A stretch of 64,000 bases of DNA, from assembly GCA_023091665.1 (NCBI GenBank), contig JALJCQ010000017.1, forward strand, positions 1,054,001 to 1,118,000, given 5' to 3'. This DNA is from Pythium myriotylum (lineage: Eukaryota > Oomycota > Peronosporomycetes > Pythiales > Pythiaceae). This document shows, piece after piece, positions 30,381 to 39,893 of the stretch (within the stretch, counting starts at the first letter, position 1; each line of letters starts with the position of its first letter). The notes below the pieces were generated by a model, which was not told the DNA's origin, did not search any database, and saw only the letters and a program-made list of their open reading frames with translations. The translations under genes and the position numbers were made by a program.

Positions 30381-32507
30381 ATGGGTAACAGCTCCTCTCA
30401 CGACGCGTTGGACGAGGAGGATGCATGGGCCTTCGCGACGGCCTGGAGCAAGAAACTCCACGCTCTCAGCGACGTCATCACTGTCCGCACAGACGTCTCC
30501 CGGAGTAAGAAGGTCAAACCCATCAAACAGATCACCTTCGTGTTCCCAGTCGACTGCTCCACACTTCGCAAAAAGACAGTTGGCGTCGTCCGAGACGCGC
30601 TGCTTGCGTGGTTCGCGCTATCGTGTTGCTCGGGCTTCGGCGTGGACGAGAACCCGCGGTTCTGGTGCAGAGTCCTGACGTCGTTTGCAGACAGCAATGC
30701 GAACTCGGCGATCTCCAATTACAAGTCTTGCGAGCACGACTCTTCTCCAAGCAACTGTCAGTTCCCTACAGCTTACATCGAGTCCAAGTATAGCGTGGAT
30801 TTTTCGGTCCTCAAGGTCCTCTTGGATGTATCGCTCATGTCGCGCAAACTCAAGTCGTTGCTCCATAAGATCAAGCCATTTATGAACGGCGACCTGTGGG
30901 CTTGCGAGATCCCCGTTATAGTTCGTCCGGCGAGCTATGACACGCTATATAAATTGCCCACATTGCAACCGAGTCGGCAGTCGACGTCGGCGTTCTTGGA
31001 AGTGCGCTCGTTGATTCTCCATCCCAATGTGGGTCTATACGATGAGGTGGTGCCCACCTATGAAGCTTGCCCAAGTTTACACATAAGCCTATCCGAGTGC
31101 GCGACAGCCAATCTATCCATTAAATCAGCTCCAATCGTTGACCGAGCTCTTGGTGGCGAGTCGAGCACGACTAATTGCTTGTGTATCGAGAGGATTCATC
31201 TTCAGAGCGATTTCCCAATTTGGGGCTCAGCACTTCCGCGCTTACCTTCCACGAGCACAATCGTGATTGCAAACGTTACTGACCCAAATCGCTCTCTAAG
31301 TACCGTGAGCGCCGCGTGGCTGGGCTATGCGCTATTCTCTCCGCTGCGAGTGGCAAAAGGGTCTGCTTTCAGCAACTTGGTGATCAAAATCGAGCTTCTC
31401 GACCCCACGACGATGGATTCTATCGAGAGCATGGCCAAGGGGAACAATTTGATGATCGCACTCGGACTTGCAAACAATGCAACCGCGGGTTATCACCTAG
31501 CAAAGCTTCGCGCGGGGACCAACATCTTTGAAACTCGAGACAGTTGCCGAGACAACTCAGCCGGTACTCTGCGCCGCCTCGCGCACGAAGAATGGGTCCC
31601 GCTGTTGGTGAATACTTACCATTCCTCGACAGAAGACGAATGGGTGCGAGTGATCGTTGCCGGTCGTGGCATCGGGTGGACCAGTCGTGATAGCATCATC
31701 GAGTCTGCTTCGGTCCCTGCTGCTGAGTCACCTTTGCGTCGGATGCGCGTACAAATGGCTGATGGAATGATTGACGATGAAGCGTTCAGCCTTCTGATTC
31801 GGTTACTCTCAGCTGTCGGCCGTCGATTGACGTATCTGGATATTCTAAGCTGCGATCTTTTCTCTGCAACCCAAGTGCATGACATCTTGCGCAAATGTCC
31901 GGGGTTGAAAAGTCTCTGCATCGGCCACGACGGGTCGTACTGGTCAGATCTTCCAGCGGCCGAGGCTGCACTACCATCGCTGAGCGAGCTGGAACTTCGC
32001 ATCAGGCGGAGGCTGCATTCGACGCAGAACGAGGTAATGAGACCACGCGCACTGACACGTGTGGATCTGCAGCCTCTCAGATCTCCACTCCTCAACAATC
32101 TCCGCTCTCTCCGAGTGACTGCAGCTGAAGGTTTCAGCAATCATCCCTGCAGCAAACGTTTCTTCGCAGAAACACTACGACAGATTCCCTGCCTGCAGTA
32201 CGCGAGATGGGTAGTCGAGGAACCGAGTCTGCTCGCACCTTTCACGTTCGCGAGCACGCCTGGAGTCTCCCACGAGTTTGACGACGTCAGCCGCTTCGCG
32301 CTCGCCCCGCTGTCGCTGACATCGCGACTGGCGTTTCTCAGCTGCGTTCGCTCGCCCATTGGCCACTCGACATCTTCACGCATCGGCGAGATCGACGACG
32401 ACGTCGTTCGCCACATCTTCGACTTCTCGTCCGAGCCCGTCCCGAGACTCGTTTGCGTGCAAAACTTTGACTTCACGCCTCGTCGTATGATATGCCGATT
32501 AAGATAA
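30381..32507 (+). CDS. MG-LRR family member D (intact)
   Basis: A 708-residue uninterrupted frame if the ATG at 30381 is used, giving MGNSSSHDALDEEDAWAFAT with Gly2 and Ser6 of a myristoylation signal; the frame opens three codons earlier at a TTG. Landmarks: LAWFALSCCSGFGVDENPRF, KIKPFMNGDLWACEIPVIV, SAAWLGYALFSPLRVAK, SMAKGNNLMIALGLANN, an SH3b-like segment YHLAKLRAGTNIFET to RGIGWTSRDSI, LRR-like LTYLDILSCDLF and KCPGLKSLCIGHDGSYWSD, and the tail LTSRLAFLSCVRSP followed by IDDDVVRHIFDFSSEPVPR. Divergent from member C, which carries a lesion, so D may be the functional one of the pair. Confidence 0.85.
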   Translation: MGNSSSHDALDEEDAWAFATAWSKKLHALSDVITVRTDVSRSKKVKPIKQITFVFPVDCSTLRKKTVGVVRDALLAWFALSCCSGFGVDENPRFWCRVLTSFADSNANSAISNYKSCEHDSSPSNCQFPTAYIESKYSVDFSVLKVLLDVSLMSRKLKSLLHKIKPFMNGDLWACEIPVIVRPASYDTLYKLPTLQPSRQSTSAFLEVRSLILHPNVGLYDEVVPTYEACPSLHISLSECATANLSIKSAPIVDRALGGESSTTNCLCIERIHLQSDFPIWGSALPRLPSTSTIVIANVTDPNRSLSTVSAAWLGYALFSPLRVAKGSAFSNLVIKIELLDPTTMDSIESMAKGNNLMIALGLANNATAGYHLAKLRAGTNIFETRDSCRDNSAGTLRRLAHEEWVPLLVNTYHSSTEDEWVRVIVAGRGIGWTSRDSIIESASVPAAESPLRRMRVQMADGMIDDEAFSLLIRLLSAVGRRLTYLDILSCDLFSATQVHDILRKCPGLKSLCIGHDGSYWSDLPAAEAALPSLSELELRIRRRLHSTQNEVMRPRALTRVDLQPLRSPLLNNLRSLRVTAAEGFSNHPCSKRFFAETLRQIPCLQYARWVVEEPSLLAPFTFASTPGVSHEFDDVSRFALAPLSLTSRLAFLSCVRSPIGHSTSSRIGEIDDDVVRHIFDFSSEPVPRLVCVQNFDFTPRRMICRLR

Positions 32508-33013
32508 GACGGAAATCGACGTTGTCTCGTCTCATATGTGCAGCTCGCATTGCTCCTTCTCCGTTCTCGTTGGATCAAGCAGCATGGTTCGAGCACTCGC
32601 AGCCATCGGCGACTAGAGAACTCGCATGTCTGGTGAGCAGGTCCACTGGAAGGAAGCCATGCTGTTCTATTTATACCTCCGGGGTGTCTAATACCTTCAA
32701 CTCGCAACTCTCTCCGTCTACTACACTCATATCATTGCGCAATTAGAGTCCTCCACTGGTGATTGGCTAGAAGCATCCGTCCTTTCTTTACAGCCAATAC
32801 ATGTACCCCAAGAAGAGTGCCAGCTGAAGATCGACGAGCTCCGAATAGAAGCCGCGCCTTCCTTCCTTCCTCTGCCGGCGAAGCGGAAGAGGAAGCCTCT
32901 GTGTCACGGTGCGAGCTCTGCGTCCGCGATCCGCAGCGTCACTCTCGCTCATTCTGGCTCGCAGAATCCTCTCTTTATCTCTCTCTCTCTCTCTCGACTC
33001 GTCTCGACTCACA
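32508..33013. other. Intergenic region with CT microsatellite
   Basis: About 500 bases between member D and the small membrane protein. It has a GCTCATTCTG initiator-like element at 32947 and a (CT)n run at about 32970-32998 immediately before the next ATG. No gene is seen. Confidence 0.45.
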
Positions 33014-33368
33014 ATGGTCTCCAAGACTGGCTGTACGTGGTCGCGCGACTCGTCGCGTTCGCTGTCTCTAACGTCGTGGATTCACAGGCGCGCTCTGCTG
33101 CTCGCTGCTCTCGTGCTTTGGCTTCTTCTTCCTCGTGGCCATCGGCATCTTGGTGAAGACGCAGCCCGAGTACATGAAGCTCGGCAAGGACGTCAAGGGC
33201 ACCGGCCCGCTCTTCGGCTCGGCGTTTCTCTACGGCACGCTCTTCGTCGTCTCCACGACCGTGTACTATCTCGAGACCAAGAAGCAGCAGCAAAACGTCG
33301 AGCACGACCGCTTCCACATGCTCGCGACGGCCGCCGAAGAGCGCAAACCGCTGCTCGAGAAGAGTTAG
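33014..33368 (+). CDS. Small two-helix membrane protein, RNASEK/V-ATPase f-like
   Basis: Exons 33014-33032 and 33088-33368 splice (GTACGT...CAG) to 99 aa. The product starts MVSKTGCALCCSLLSCFGFF and has hydrophobic segments at about residues 7-30 and 50-70 (FGSAFLYGTLFVVSTTVYYL), with a connecting loop LVKTQPEYMKLGKDVKG and a charged tail ending RKPLLEKS. Size, topology, the Cys-rich first helix and the position of the loop resemble ribonuclease kappa/RNASEK, a V-ATPase-associated protein needed for endocytosis. That identification is from general resemblance only; the C-terminal dileucine-like RKPLL is compatible with endomembrane sorting. Confidence 0.6.
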
Positions 33369-33470
33369 AGCTGATCGCCAAAGTATACGTATCCGTGTGC
33401 ATGTGGTTAGACCAGTTTTGACGCGTACATGCAATTGACTGACTATATTTGATACGGGGATGGTAATATT

Positions 33471-36400
33471 CTACTCGATGACTTTCAGGAGCTGCGCGAC
33501 GATGGCAACAGCTGTCTTGGGGTTGATCTTGGCCAAAACGTTGGCACTGGGGTTTGCAGCGTTGGGAGTTGCGCTTTGGGCTGCAGTTTTGCTGGGTGTG
33601 GCGGCCACTCGGGATGTCCAGGCTGCGACCTGCATCTTCTTGACGAGCAACTCGTGGAGAGAACGCAAACGGCGGTGAGCCTCGCTCCACTGGTTAAAGA
33701 CCTCTTTCGATGTGGCAGTGTGAGGCTTGAGAACGAGAAGATAGTGCTTCAGAACTCGCGAGGCGAGAACGAAGATCACGTGCATGTCGCGATGCACATG
33801 GATGAGATCAACCAGGGCATCCACGGCGCGGAGGTCGTCTTGGTCAACTGGTGAGTGCTCGCTGCCCGGAACGATACTGGGGACTGAGTAGTTCTTGGAT
33901 TCCTTGCGTTGGTACGTTGTGAGATTCACGAGGACGAGAAGAAGCTGGTGGAGCAACTCCACGTGAGGGCGACTGCGATTGAGACCACGGATTGCAGCGA
34001 ATATCGTATTGTAGATCTTCAGCTGCACACACTTCCACGCACACTCGCGAGAGTAGCGTGTGCACATTTCGATGGTATGGCTGGCAAACAGCATTTCCTG
34101 GAGACGCTTGCCGTGAAGAAGCAAATGGAGAGCCATCTCTAAGCGAGCACCAAGCGTGAGCGGCTTTGTAGGATCGTGGAGTTGCACACCCGGCTGCATG
34201 TGTTCACTGCTAGTGGACGATGGATGGTCTGGTGTCACGAGTTTCATTGCAGCCAGTTTCTTTCGCTGCTCCACTACAGCTTGATGCTTCTCATGGAGTC
34301 GAACAATCATACCACGCCACCAAGACTGGACTCGACGGACTGAACGGATGTACCCACGTCGGGAACGACTTGCGCATATCACCTTCTTGTATACAACGTT
34401 GCTCACTCTGACTGCAGCAAAGAACTCGCGCATTTTCACGAGTTTTTGGCGTGCGTCTTTTGCAGTAGAGTGTCGAATTTTGCTACGCCACGCATTCTGG
34501 ATCCGAGAAGCAGCAGTCGCAGCTCGCTCTCGTTTCAGCCTCTCGTCACGTTCGTACCGAAGGAAACGAACTCGATAGAGAGCAACTCTCCGCAGCTCCA
34601 TGAGTTGCCACCATTGCTGGATGTGAGTAGCTGACTTGTGGCGAAGAGAGGTCCATTCTACTCTGTCACGAATGGCATTTCGAAGGTGATGAGCCCTCCA
34701 CGACTTCGCAATCGAATCAACTGCTTCGAGGCGCCGGCGAAGAAGCGTGTAGGCAAGCTGAGTCCATCTCGCCTTAATCAGAGCTGATTGACGAGCTTTG
34801 ATGAGTCGGAAACGAGAAGACAGCCAAAGCTGGATCTTCCACGCTGCTGAAAGACAACGAACACGGCCCATACATTCCCGAAAGACCGCGTGGTCATGCT
34901 TAGTGCGTCTTGAACAGAATCCACGGATAATGCTCTGGAGTCGAACAGCCGATTCGCGCATGATGCAAAAGCGGTTGCGCGCAATGAAGCAACGAATCCT
35001 GGCCTGTATCAAGGTGGCTCTGGTTCTGAGGAAGCGTTTTCTCAACGCGGCATTGAGTAGCCAATTCTGTACTTTCCACACAGCCATCTTCTCGTGCCAA
35101 CGGGACTGGCTCACCTTGAAGTTCTTGAAGTTGAACACAAATTCACGATATAACTTGCCTCTGAAGGCAGCTTGGATCTTTACCGCAGCAGCGCGACAGG
35201 CGACGAAATCATTGCGTTGCTTGAACATACGAAGATTCTTTTGAATGATCTTCGCAGCACGTTCTTGACGTCGCTGGTAAATGGAATGAGCAATCCACGA
35301 CTGGATACGCCACAAGGCGATACGTCTCTTGCATTGCGAAGCTCGATGCTTGAATGCAAAGAAGTTAAGTTTGAACTGACGTGACAACATTCCGCGGAAG
35401 TGGGCCTGAACTTTCACCGCTGCAGTGCGCTGAAGAAGAAAGTCGCACCGAGCAATCCACATTCGAACTGACGATTGGACGCGAACAGCAGCATCTTGTC
35501 GCTGCTTGTAGAATCGCCGGAGCTGGGCTCTTGACCAATATGCAATGGTCCACGCCGCAAACAGCATCTTCGTGTGGGCCATCCTTGCCTGGAAGTGAGC
35601 GAGACTAAATCTGAACTGGCGGGACTGGACACCTCTGATGAGAGCTTGAATCCTTGTGGCGGAGGATTTCCACAACTTCAATCGCGCAGAAGCCGAGTAC
35701 ATCCTCCAAGTCTTCTGAATTGCTGTTGCTGATAAGCGCTCAGTCTTTCGGCGAGTGGATACTCTAGCAGTCCATTGTTCGATCTTCCACTTAGCCATCT
35801 TTACGCGCATCACAGTGGCACGCTGACGGAACTGGCTGAAGCACAAGACACGAGAACGCGACTGGGCACCACGGGTTGATGCTTGAAGTTTTACCACGGC
35901 CATGCGGAAGTTAAGGTACTTGCGTTGCTCGATGGATCGACGGAAATGCTTTTGGATGAGAATCGCAGCAGCAAGATTGCGAGCGTTTTTTAAATTCTCA
36001 AGAAGCTGCCGGCATTGGAAAGCTCGGAATGCGCTCTGAATCTTGACAGCGGCTGATTCGCAAGCGTTTGCCAAATACAAGCGCCATGCAATCTGCAGCC
36101 GACAGGCACAACGCTGTTCCACTCTAGCACGAAGCAGTCTTGATCTGCGCTCCCGATCTTGTTCGGCAAGCATTTGTCGGAACCTTTCCAGTGCCTCTTC
36201 CTGCCTTCGCTTAATCCAGAGACGCACCGCAAACTGGAGTCGAATAGCAGCACTACGCATTCGAGTATAATGGTTGTAGGCAATTCGTTGACGCCACAGA
36301 GTCTGAATGGCAGTTGCCGCACACGTTTTGCGGCGGTTCGCGATTACTGTTCTAGCAAAACCTTGAATCTTTCGGACACACCGAGCTTGGACCCTCTTCA

Positions 36401-39400
36401 GTAATGCCTTTTTGTTGGCTTCGAACCGTTGTTGAGCCAGCATCTCCTGGTATCGGAGCATTGCTTCCCGCTGCTCTTTCTTTTGCACAAAGTTGAGCTT
36501 AAACAACTGCTTGATACGGGACACCGATATTTGTTGCTTGATCTTTTCGCATACTGCACGCTTCGAGATGCTAATTCTGATGTGTTGATGCAGTGTGAAG
36601 CACCGCCAGGCCCGTTGAATCGACGCTGCCGCAACTGACCTAGTTTTATCGACGACAGGCTTTCTTCGTTGTCGGAACACTCGCTGCAACGACACAACGG
36701 CACGACGCAACCGAAGAAAACGAGAGCGATCAAACCAAGCACTGACGTACACGGCAATCATTCGCGCGGCGTTGAGTAGCCGACGGCAGCGACGAATAGC
36801 TAGTCGCTTGACGGAGGATGTGTACCACATTCGTTGGATCATTCGAGCTGCGCGATTCTTCTTGCGCCTCATCAACAAACGAATGCGTGGGCTTCTCCAC
36901 CATCTCTTCAATCGTGCTGCGGCATGAATTTCGCGACTAGAATCCATAAGGCGGGACTGGAGGTAACACACAAAAGTCACAATGACCTTTTCGTCTGGTG
37001 GGTTTGTAGAGTCATACTGATCGGGAAGAAGAACGGGAACTTCACCAAGTTGCTTGACTCGATCGTTCACAAGATCAAAATGCATCCGCTCGTTTTCAAG
37101 CGCCTTCGTGATATCGCGCTCAGAATGGATGGCACGAGTTGAGGTGGCGTACTCTGTCGTTGTCATACGGATCTCACCTTTGGTCAGAAGCATAGGATGA
37201 TAGAAATGAAGCAGATAACACAAGGCTCGTCCATCCGCAAATGACTCTGAGAAATCAGCCACACGCACGAAGTAGTTTGCGCACACGACGCGGCACCACT
37301 CCAGCAACAGCTCGCGAACAGCATAGTCCAGCCCTTGGTTGTCATCACCTGTAGTTTGAGGTAAGACTGCATGCCGTCCTGCCTTGCAGTCGTCGTAGAA
37401 CTCCATCGACCGAAAACTCATCCGTTGCTTGATGTTCTCGATTTCTTTGGTTAGTTTGTCAACGTTGACCAGTGAGCGCAGCTGGAACACGCTGATGAGT
37501 TTCCACATGAGTGCTAACGTGCGTTCTCGGTGGCCATCGACGACAGCCTTTGCCATGAGCTCGACCAGTTTCACATCTTCCTTATCGCGTAATGTCGCAA
37601 ACGATAGTCTTCCCACCGACTTTCTGCGAGTATTGGTGGTGCGAATGCTCTCAAAGAAGTCATGACCACACTTTTCTTGTAAGAAGTGCAGGCAGATTTC
37701 GACATTGTGGATCTTCTGTAACCGTGACAGCGCTGGAACTCGCAGAAAAGAAGACAACGGTTGACGAGCTTGTGATGGCGTGTTCGGTGAAATAGTCAGA
37801 GTCTCCAGAAGTTTGGCAAGTCGAACCCCATCTCGCAGATCGACAGCAAGGTTTGTGATCTCTAGATCGACTTCATCCAACGGAACTTGATGGAAGCTGA
37901 CCGAATAACCGAGGTGTTTCAGATGCCTATCAATGCGGCCTTCCTTTGATAGGAACAGCCGACAGAACTCGGTGACAATACTCTGGGAATTCTTCAGGTG
38001 CCTCGAATCATCTTCAGTTATTACCTTCTTTGGTTTCTCGGGCTGAACTCGGAACAGGCACGGAAATCGAGTGAATTTGTCCGTTCTTTGAGCAGCCGCG
38101 CGATCCAAGAGTAGCACAATCATGAGGAACTTGAACACAAAGGAGTCCATCAATGCATCAAAGTACTCGCGACCTGAGATCTTCGGATTTGCTTTTCCTG
38201 TCCGCAGGGTGCCACTGCCTTCAACTGGAGTCTTCAAGTTCTTCACTAGCCGGTACCGCTTGGCGACCTGATGATCGTGAACAAGGTGTTGGAGAATAAC
38301 CCGCCGCAATTGCCGGGGCATTCGAGTAGACGACTTCGTTTCATTCGATTCTCCCTTTTTCTTGCTCATTGAAGCCTTCTCAGCGACGTTCGCACAGTAC
38401 GTCATTACGGATCGAAGTGTACACTTCTCATCGGCCATTGTTCGGTGACCAAGCACGGTCTCCAGTGCCAGGCACAACCAAACGGGATGGTAGTTGTTGA
38501 GCAACTCGATAAGCTCTTCTTGTAGCCCAACATCAGCGTAAGCTGGGCGATCACGACGGACAACCATTTTGCCCTCAGCGATTTCGTTCTTGAGGTTGGC
38601 TGCCGCCTCAGTGATTTCGTCGCTTCGATACAGCTCCATCGCTGCGCGCGACCACATCGATTCCATTCTCTTCATCGCGAGTACGCGAAGTGAAGAGAAA
38701 TCAATGCGCATGCGTCGCTTCCGGTTGCGCGGCGTCGCCAGGCTTGCCCGGTGTGGGTTCTCGATGATCGCGTTCGCTAGTTCCTGGTCATTCTCACCAC
38801 CCGTCGAGTCAACGAGCACGAAATTCATCCACTTGGTGAATCCTTCTTCTTGTCGCTGCATCCACTCCTCGTCTGAAAGCGTCCTGCGCTTCTCCCACCA
38901 AGACCCCTGGAACCCTCCAGTCGTTGCCGAGTTACTGGGCTCGCCGATCTTCTCGTCCTCATCCACGCGCATCTTCTTGGTCTTCTGGTGTCGTGGTGGG
39001 GACACGACCAGCGCCACAGACTCGCGGCGCTTCGTGCCGCTCAGTACGAAGCTCTCGATAGGGTACGTCACAACTGCGTCCTTGGCCGGATTCTCTCGGT
39101 GCTCGTTATCTAGGCTTTTGCGGCTCGCCTGGGCGTTCGCCATGCGCTCTCGCAGACTGACTGGCTTGGTCGTCGCTGCGATGCCGCTGCCGCTCGCCTC
39201 GCACTGCAGTCGGAAGCGGTCGTTCACCGTGAAGCGCAGCATCGCCACGAGGTCCTGGTTCACGTCCTGTTCCTTGGGCTCAAACGTGATCCGCAGCGTC
39301 ACCTTGCCGTCGGCCGGCACGGTGCAGACGTGCATGTCGCACTTGAACCGCGCATCGAGCGTCTGCTTGGGCACGGCTTCGCGCGTGGCGGTGGCCATGG

Positions 39401-39893
39401 CGTATCCTTCGTACTTGACGCGCGCGTTGGCCACTTGGCTCGGGTTCTGCAGCGTCAGCAGCAGGCTCTTGCGCTGGCCCACGGCCACGGCGCCGAACGC
39501 GAGCTCGGTGACGCGCACCAGGTCGTTCACGACCAGCACGTTGCGCGGCGCGCCGTGCTCGTCCGCGTTCTCGTCGTTCTCGCTCTCCTGGAAGAGCTTG
39601 CGCTGGGTCTCGTCCTGCGCGTCGTCTGGCTCGCTGCGTCGCGGCAGCTTGCGCGCGTTGGCGTCGCGCTGCGGCGCCTGCGTGGGCGACGGGCCGCGCG
39701 CGCGCTTGCCCAGCAGCGTCGCGGGCTTGGCGACGACGCTCACGAGCGCGCCGCCGGCGCTGCGCCGACGCACGACGGCGGGCGTGGCGCGCACGGAGAC
39801 GGAGACGCGCGGCGCCGCGTTCTCTTTGTCAGTAGCGAACGGGTCGGCGGACGCGCGGCGCCGCCACTTGCCCTCGGCGCGCGGCGTCGCCAT
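33471..39893 (-). CDS. ASPM: ASPM (abnormal spindle) homologue, 2140 aa, single exon
   Basis: A microtubule minus-end spindle-pole protein. The ATG at 39893 (MATPRAEGKWRRRASAD) is preferred to the upstream in-frame Met at 40094 because the added residues are of random composition. Order: a KEN box (ATDKENAAPRVS) near residue 20, an ASH domain at about 110-230 (VTELAFGAVAVGQRKSLLLT), the conserved ELIELLNNYHPVWLCLALET, two calponin-homology domains (VEICLHFLQEKCG; then ADFSESFADGRALCYLLHFY), dozens of IQ motifs such as AAVRVQSSVRMWIARC and ATRIQALIRGVQSRQF, and an armadillo-like C-terminus with LLHQLLLVLVNLTTYQ. Animal ASPM is longer mainly because of extra IQ motifs. A 6.4-kb intronless coding region is unusual here among spliced neighbours. 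Confidence 0.95.
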   Translation of the reverse strand: MATPRAEGKWRRRASADPFATDKENAAPRVSVSVRATPAVVRRRSAGGALVSVVAKPATLLGKRARGPSPTQAPQRDANARKLPRRSEPDDAQDETQRKLFQESENDENADEHGAPRNVLVVNDLVRVTELAFGAVAVGQRKSLLLTLQNPSQVANARVKYEGYAMATATREAVPKQTLDARFKCDMHVCTVPADGKVTLRITFEPKEQDVNQDLVAMLRFTVNDRFRLQCEASGSGIAATTKPVSLRERMANAQASRKSLDNEHRENPAKDAVVTYPIESFVLSGTKRRESVALVVSPPRHQKTKKMRVDEDEKIGEPSNSATTGGFQGSWWEKRRTLSDEEWMQRQEEGFTKWMNFVLVDSTGGENDQELANAIIENPHRASLATPRNRKRRMRIDFSSLRVLAMKRMESMWSRAAMELYRSDEITEAAANLKNEIAEGKMVVRRDRPAYADVGLQEELIELLNNYHPVWLCLALETVLGHRTMADEKCTLRSVMTYCANVAEKASMSKKKGESNETKSSTRMPRQLRRVILQHLVHDHQVAKRYRLVKNLKTPVEGSGTLRTGKANPKISGREYFDALMDSFVFKFLMIVLLLDRAAAQRTDKFTRFPCLFRVQPEKPKKVITEDDSRHLKNSQSIVTEFCRLFLSKEGRIDRHLKHLGYSVSFHQVPLDEVDLEITNLAVDLRDGVRLAKLLETLTISPNTPSQARQPLSSFLRVPALSRLQKIHNVEICLHFLQEKCGHDFFESIRTTNTRRKSVGRLSFATLRDKEDVKLVELMAKAVVDGHRERTLALMWKLISVFQLRSLVNVDKLTKEIENIKQRMSFRSMEFYDDCKAGRHAVLPQTTGDDNQGLDYAVRELLLEWCRVVCANYFVRVADFSESFADGRALCYLLHFYHPMLLTKGEIRMTTTEYATSTRAIHSERDITKALENERMHFDLVNDRVKQLGEVPVLLPDQYDSTNPPDEKVIVTFVCYLQSRLMDSSREIHAAARLKRWWRSPRIRLLMRRKKNRAARMIQRMWYTSSVKRLAIRRCRRLLNAARMIAVYVSAWFDRSRFLRLRRAVVSLQRVFRQRRKPVVDKTRSVAAASIQRAWRCFTLHQHIRISISKRAVCEKIKQQISVSRIKQLFKLNFVQKKEQREAMLRYQEMLAQQRFEANKKALLKRVQARCVRKIQGFARTVIANRRKTCAATAIQTLWRQRIAYNHYTRMRSAAIRLQFAVRLWIKRRQEEALERFRQMLAEQDRERRSRLLRARVEQRCACRLQIAWRLYLANACESAAVKIQSAFRAFQCRQLLENLKNARNLAAAILIQKHFRRSIEQRKYLNFRMAVVKLQASTRGAQSRSRVLCFSQFRQRATVMRVKMAKWKIEQWTARVSTRRKTERLSATAIQKTWRMYSASARLKLWKSSATRIQALIRGVQSRQFRFSLAHFQARMAHTKMLFAAWTIAYWSRAQLRRFYKQRQDAAVRVQSSVRMWIARCDFLLQRTAAVKVQAHFRGMLSRQFKLNFFAFKHRASQCKRRIALWRIQSWIAHSIYQRRQERAAKIIQKNLRMFKQRNDFVACRAAAVKIQAAFRGKLYREFVFNFKNFKVSQSRWHEKMAVWKVQNWLLNAALRKRFLRTRATLIQARIRCFIARNRFCIMRESAVRLQSIIRGFCSRRTKHDHAVFRECMGRVRCLSAAWKIQLWLSSRFRLIKARQSALIKARWTQLAYTLLRRRLEAVDSIAKSWRAHHLRNAIRDRVEWTSLRHKSATHIQQWWQLMELRRVALYRVRFLRYERDERLKRERAATAASRIQNAWRSKIRHSTAKDARQKLVKMREFFAAVRVSNVVYKKVICASRSRRGYIRSVRRVQSWWRGMIVRLHEKHQAVVEQRKKLAAMKLVTPDHPSSTSSEHMQPGVQLHDPTKPLTLGARLEMALHLLLHGKRLQEMLFASHTIEMCTRYSRECAWKCVQLKIYNTIFAAIRGLNRSRPHVELLHQLLLVLVNLTTYQRKESKNYSVPSIVPGSEHSPVDQDDLRAVDALVDLIHVHRDMHVIFVLASRVLKHYLLVLKPHTATSKEVFNQWSEAHRRLRSLHELLVKKMQVAAWTSRVAATPSKTAAQSATPNAANPSANVLAKINPKTAVAIVAQLLKVIE

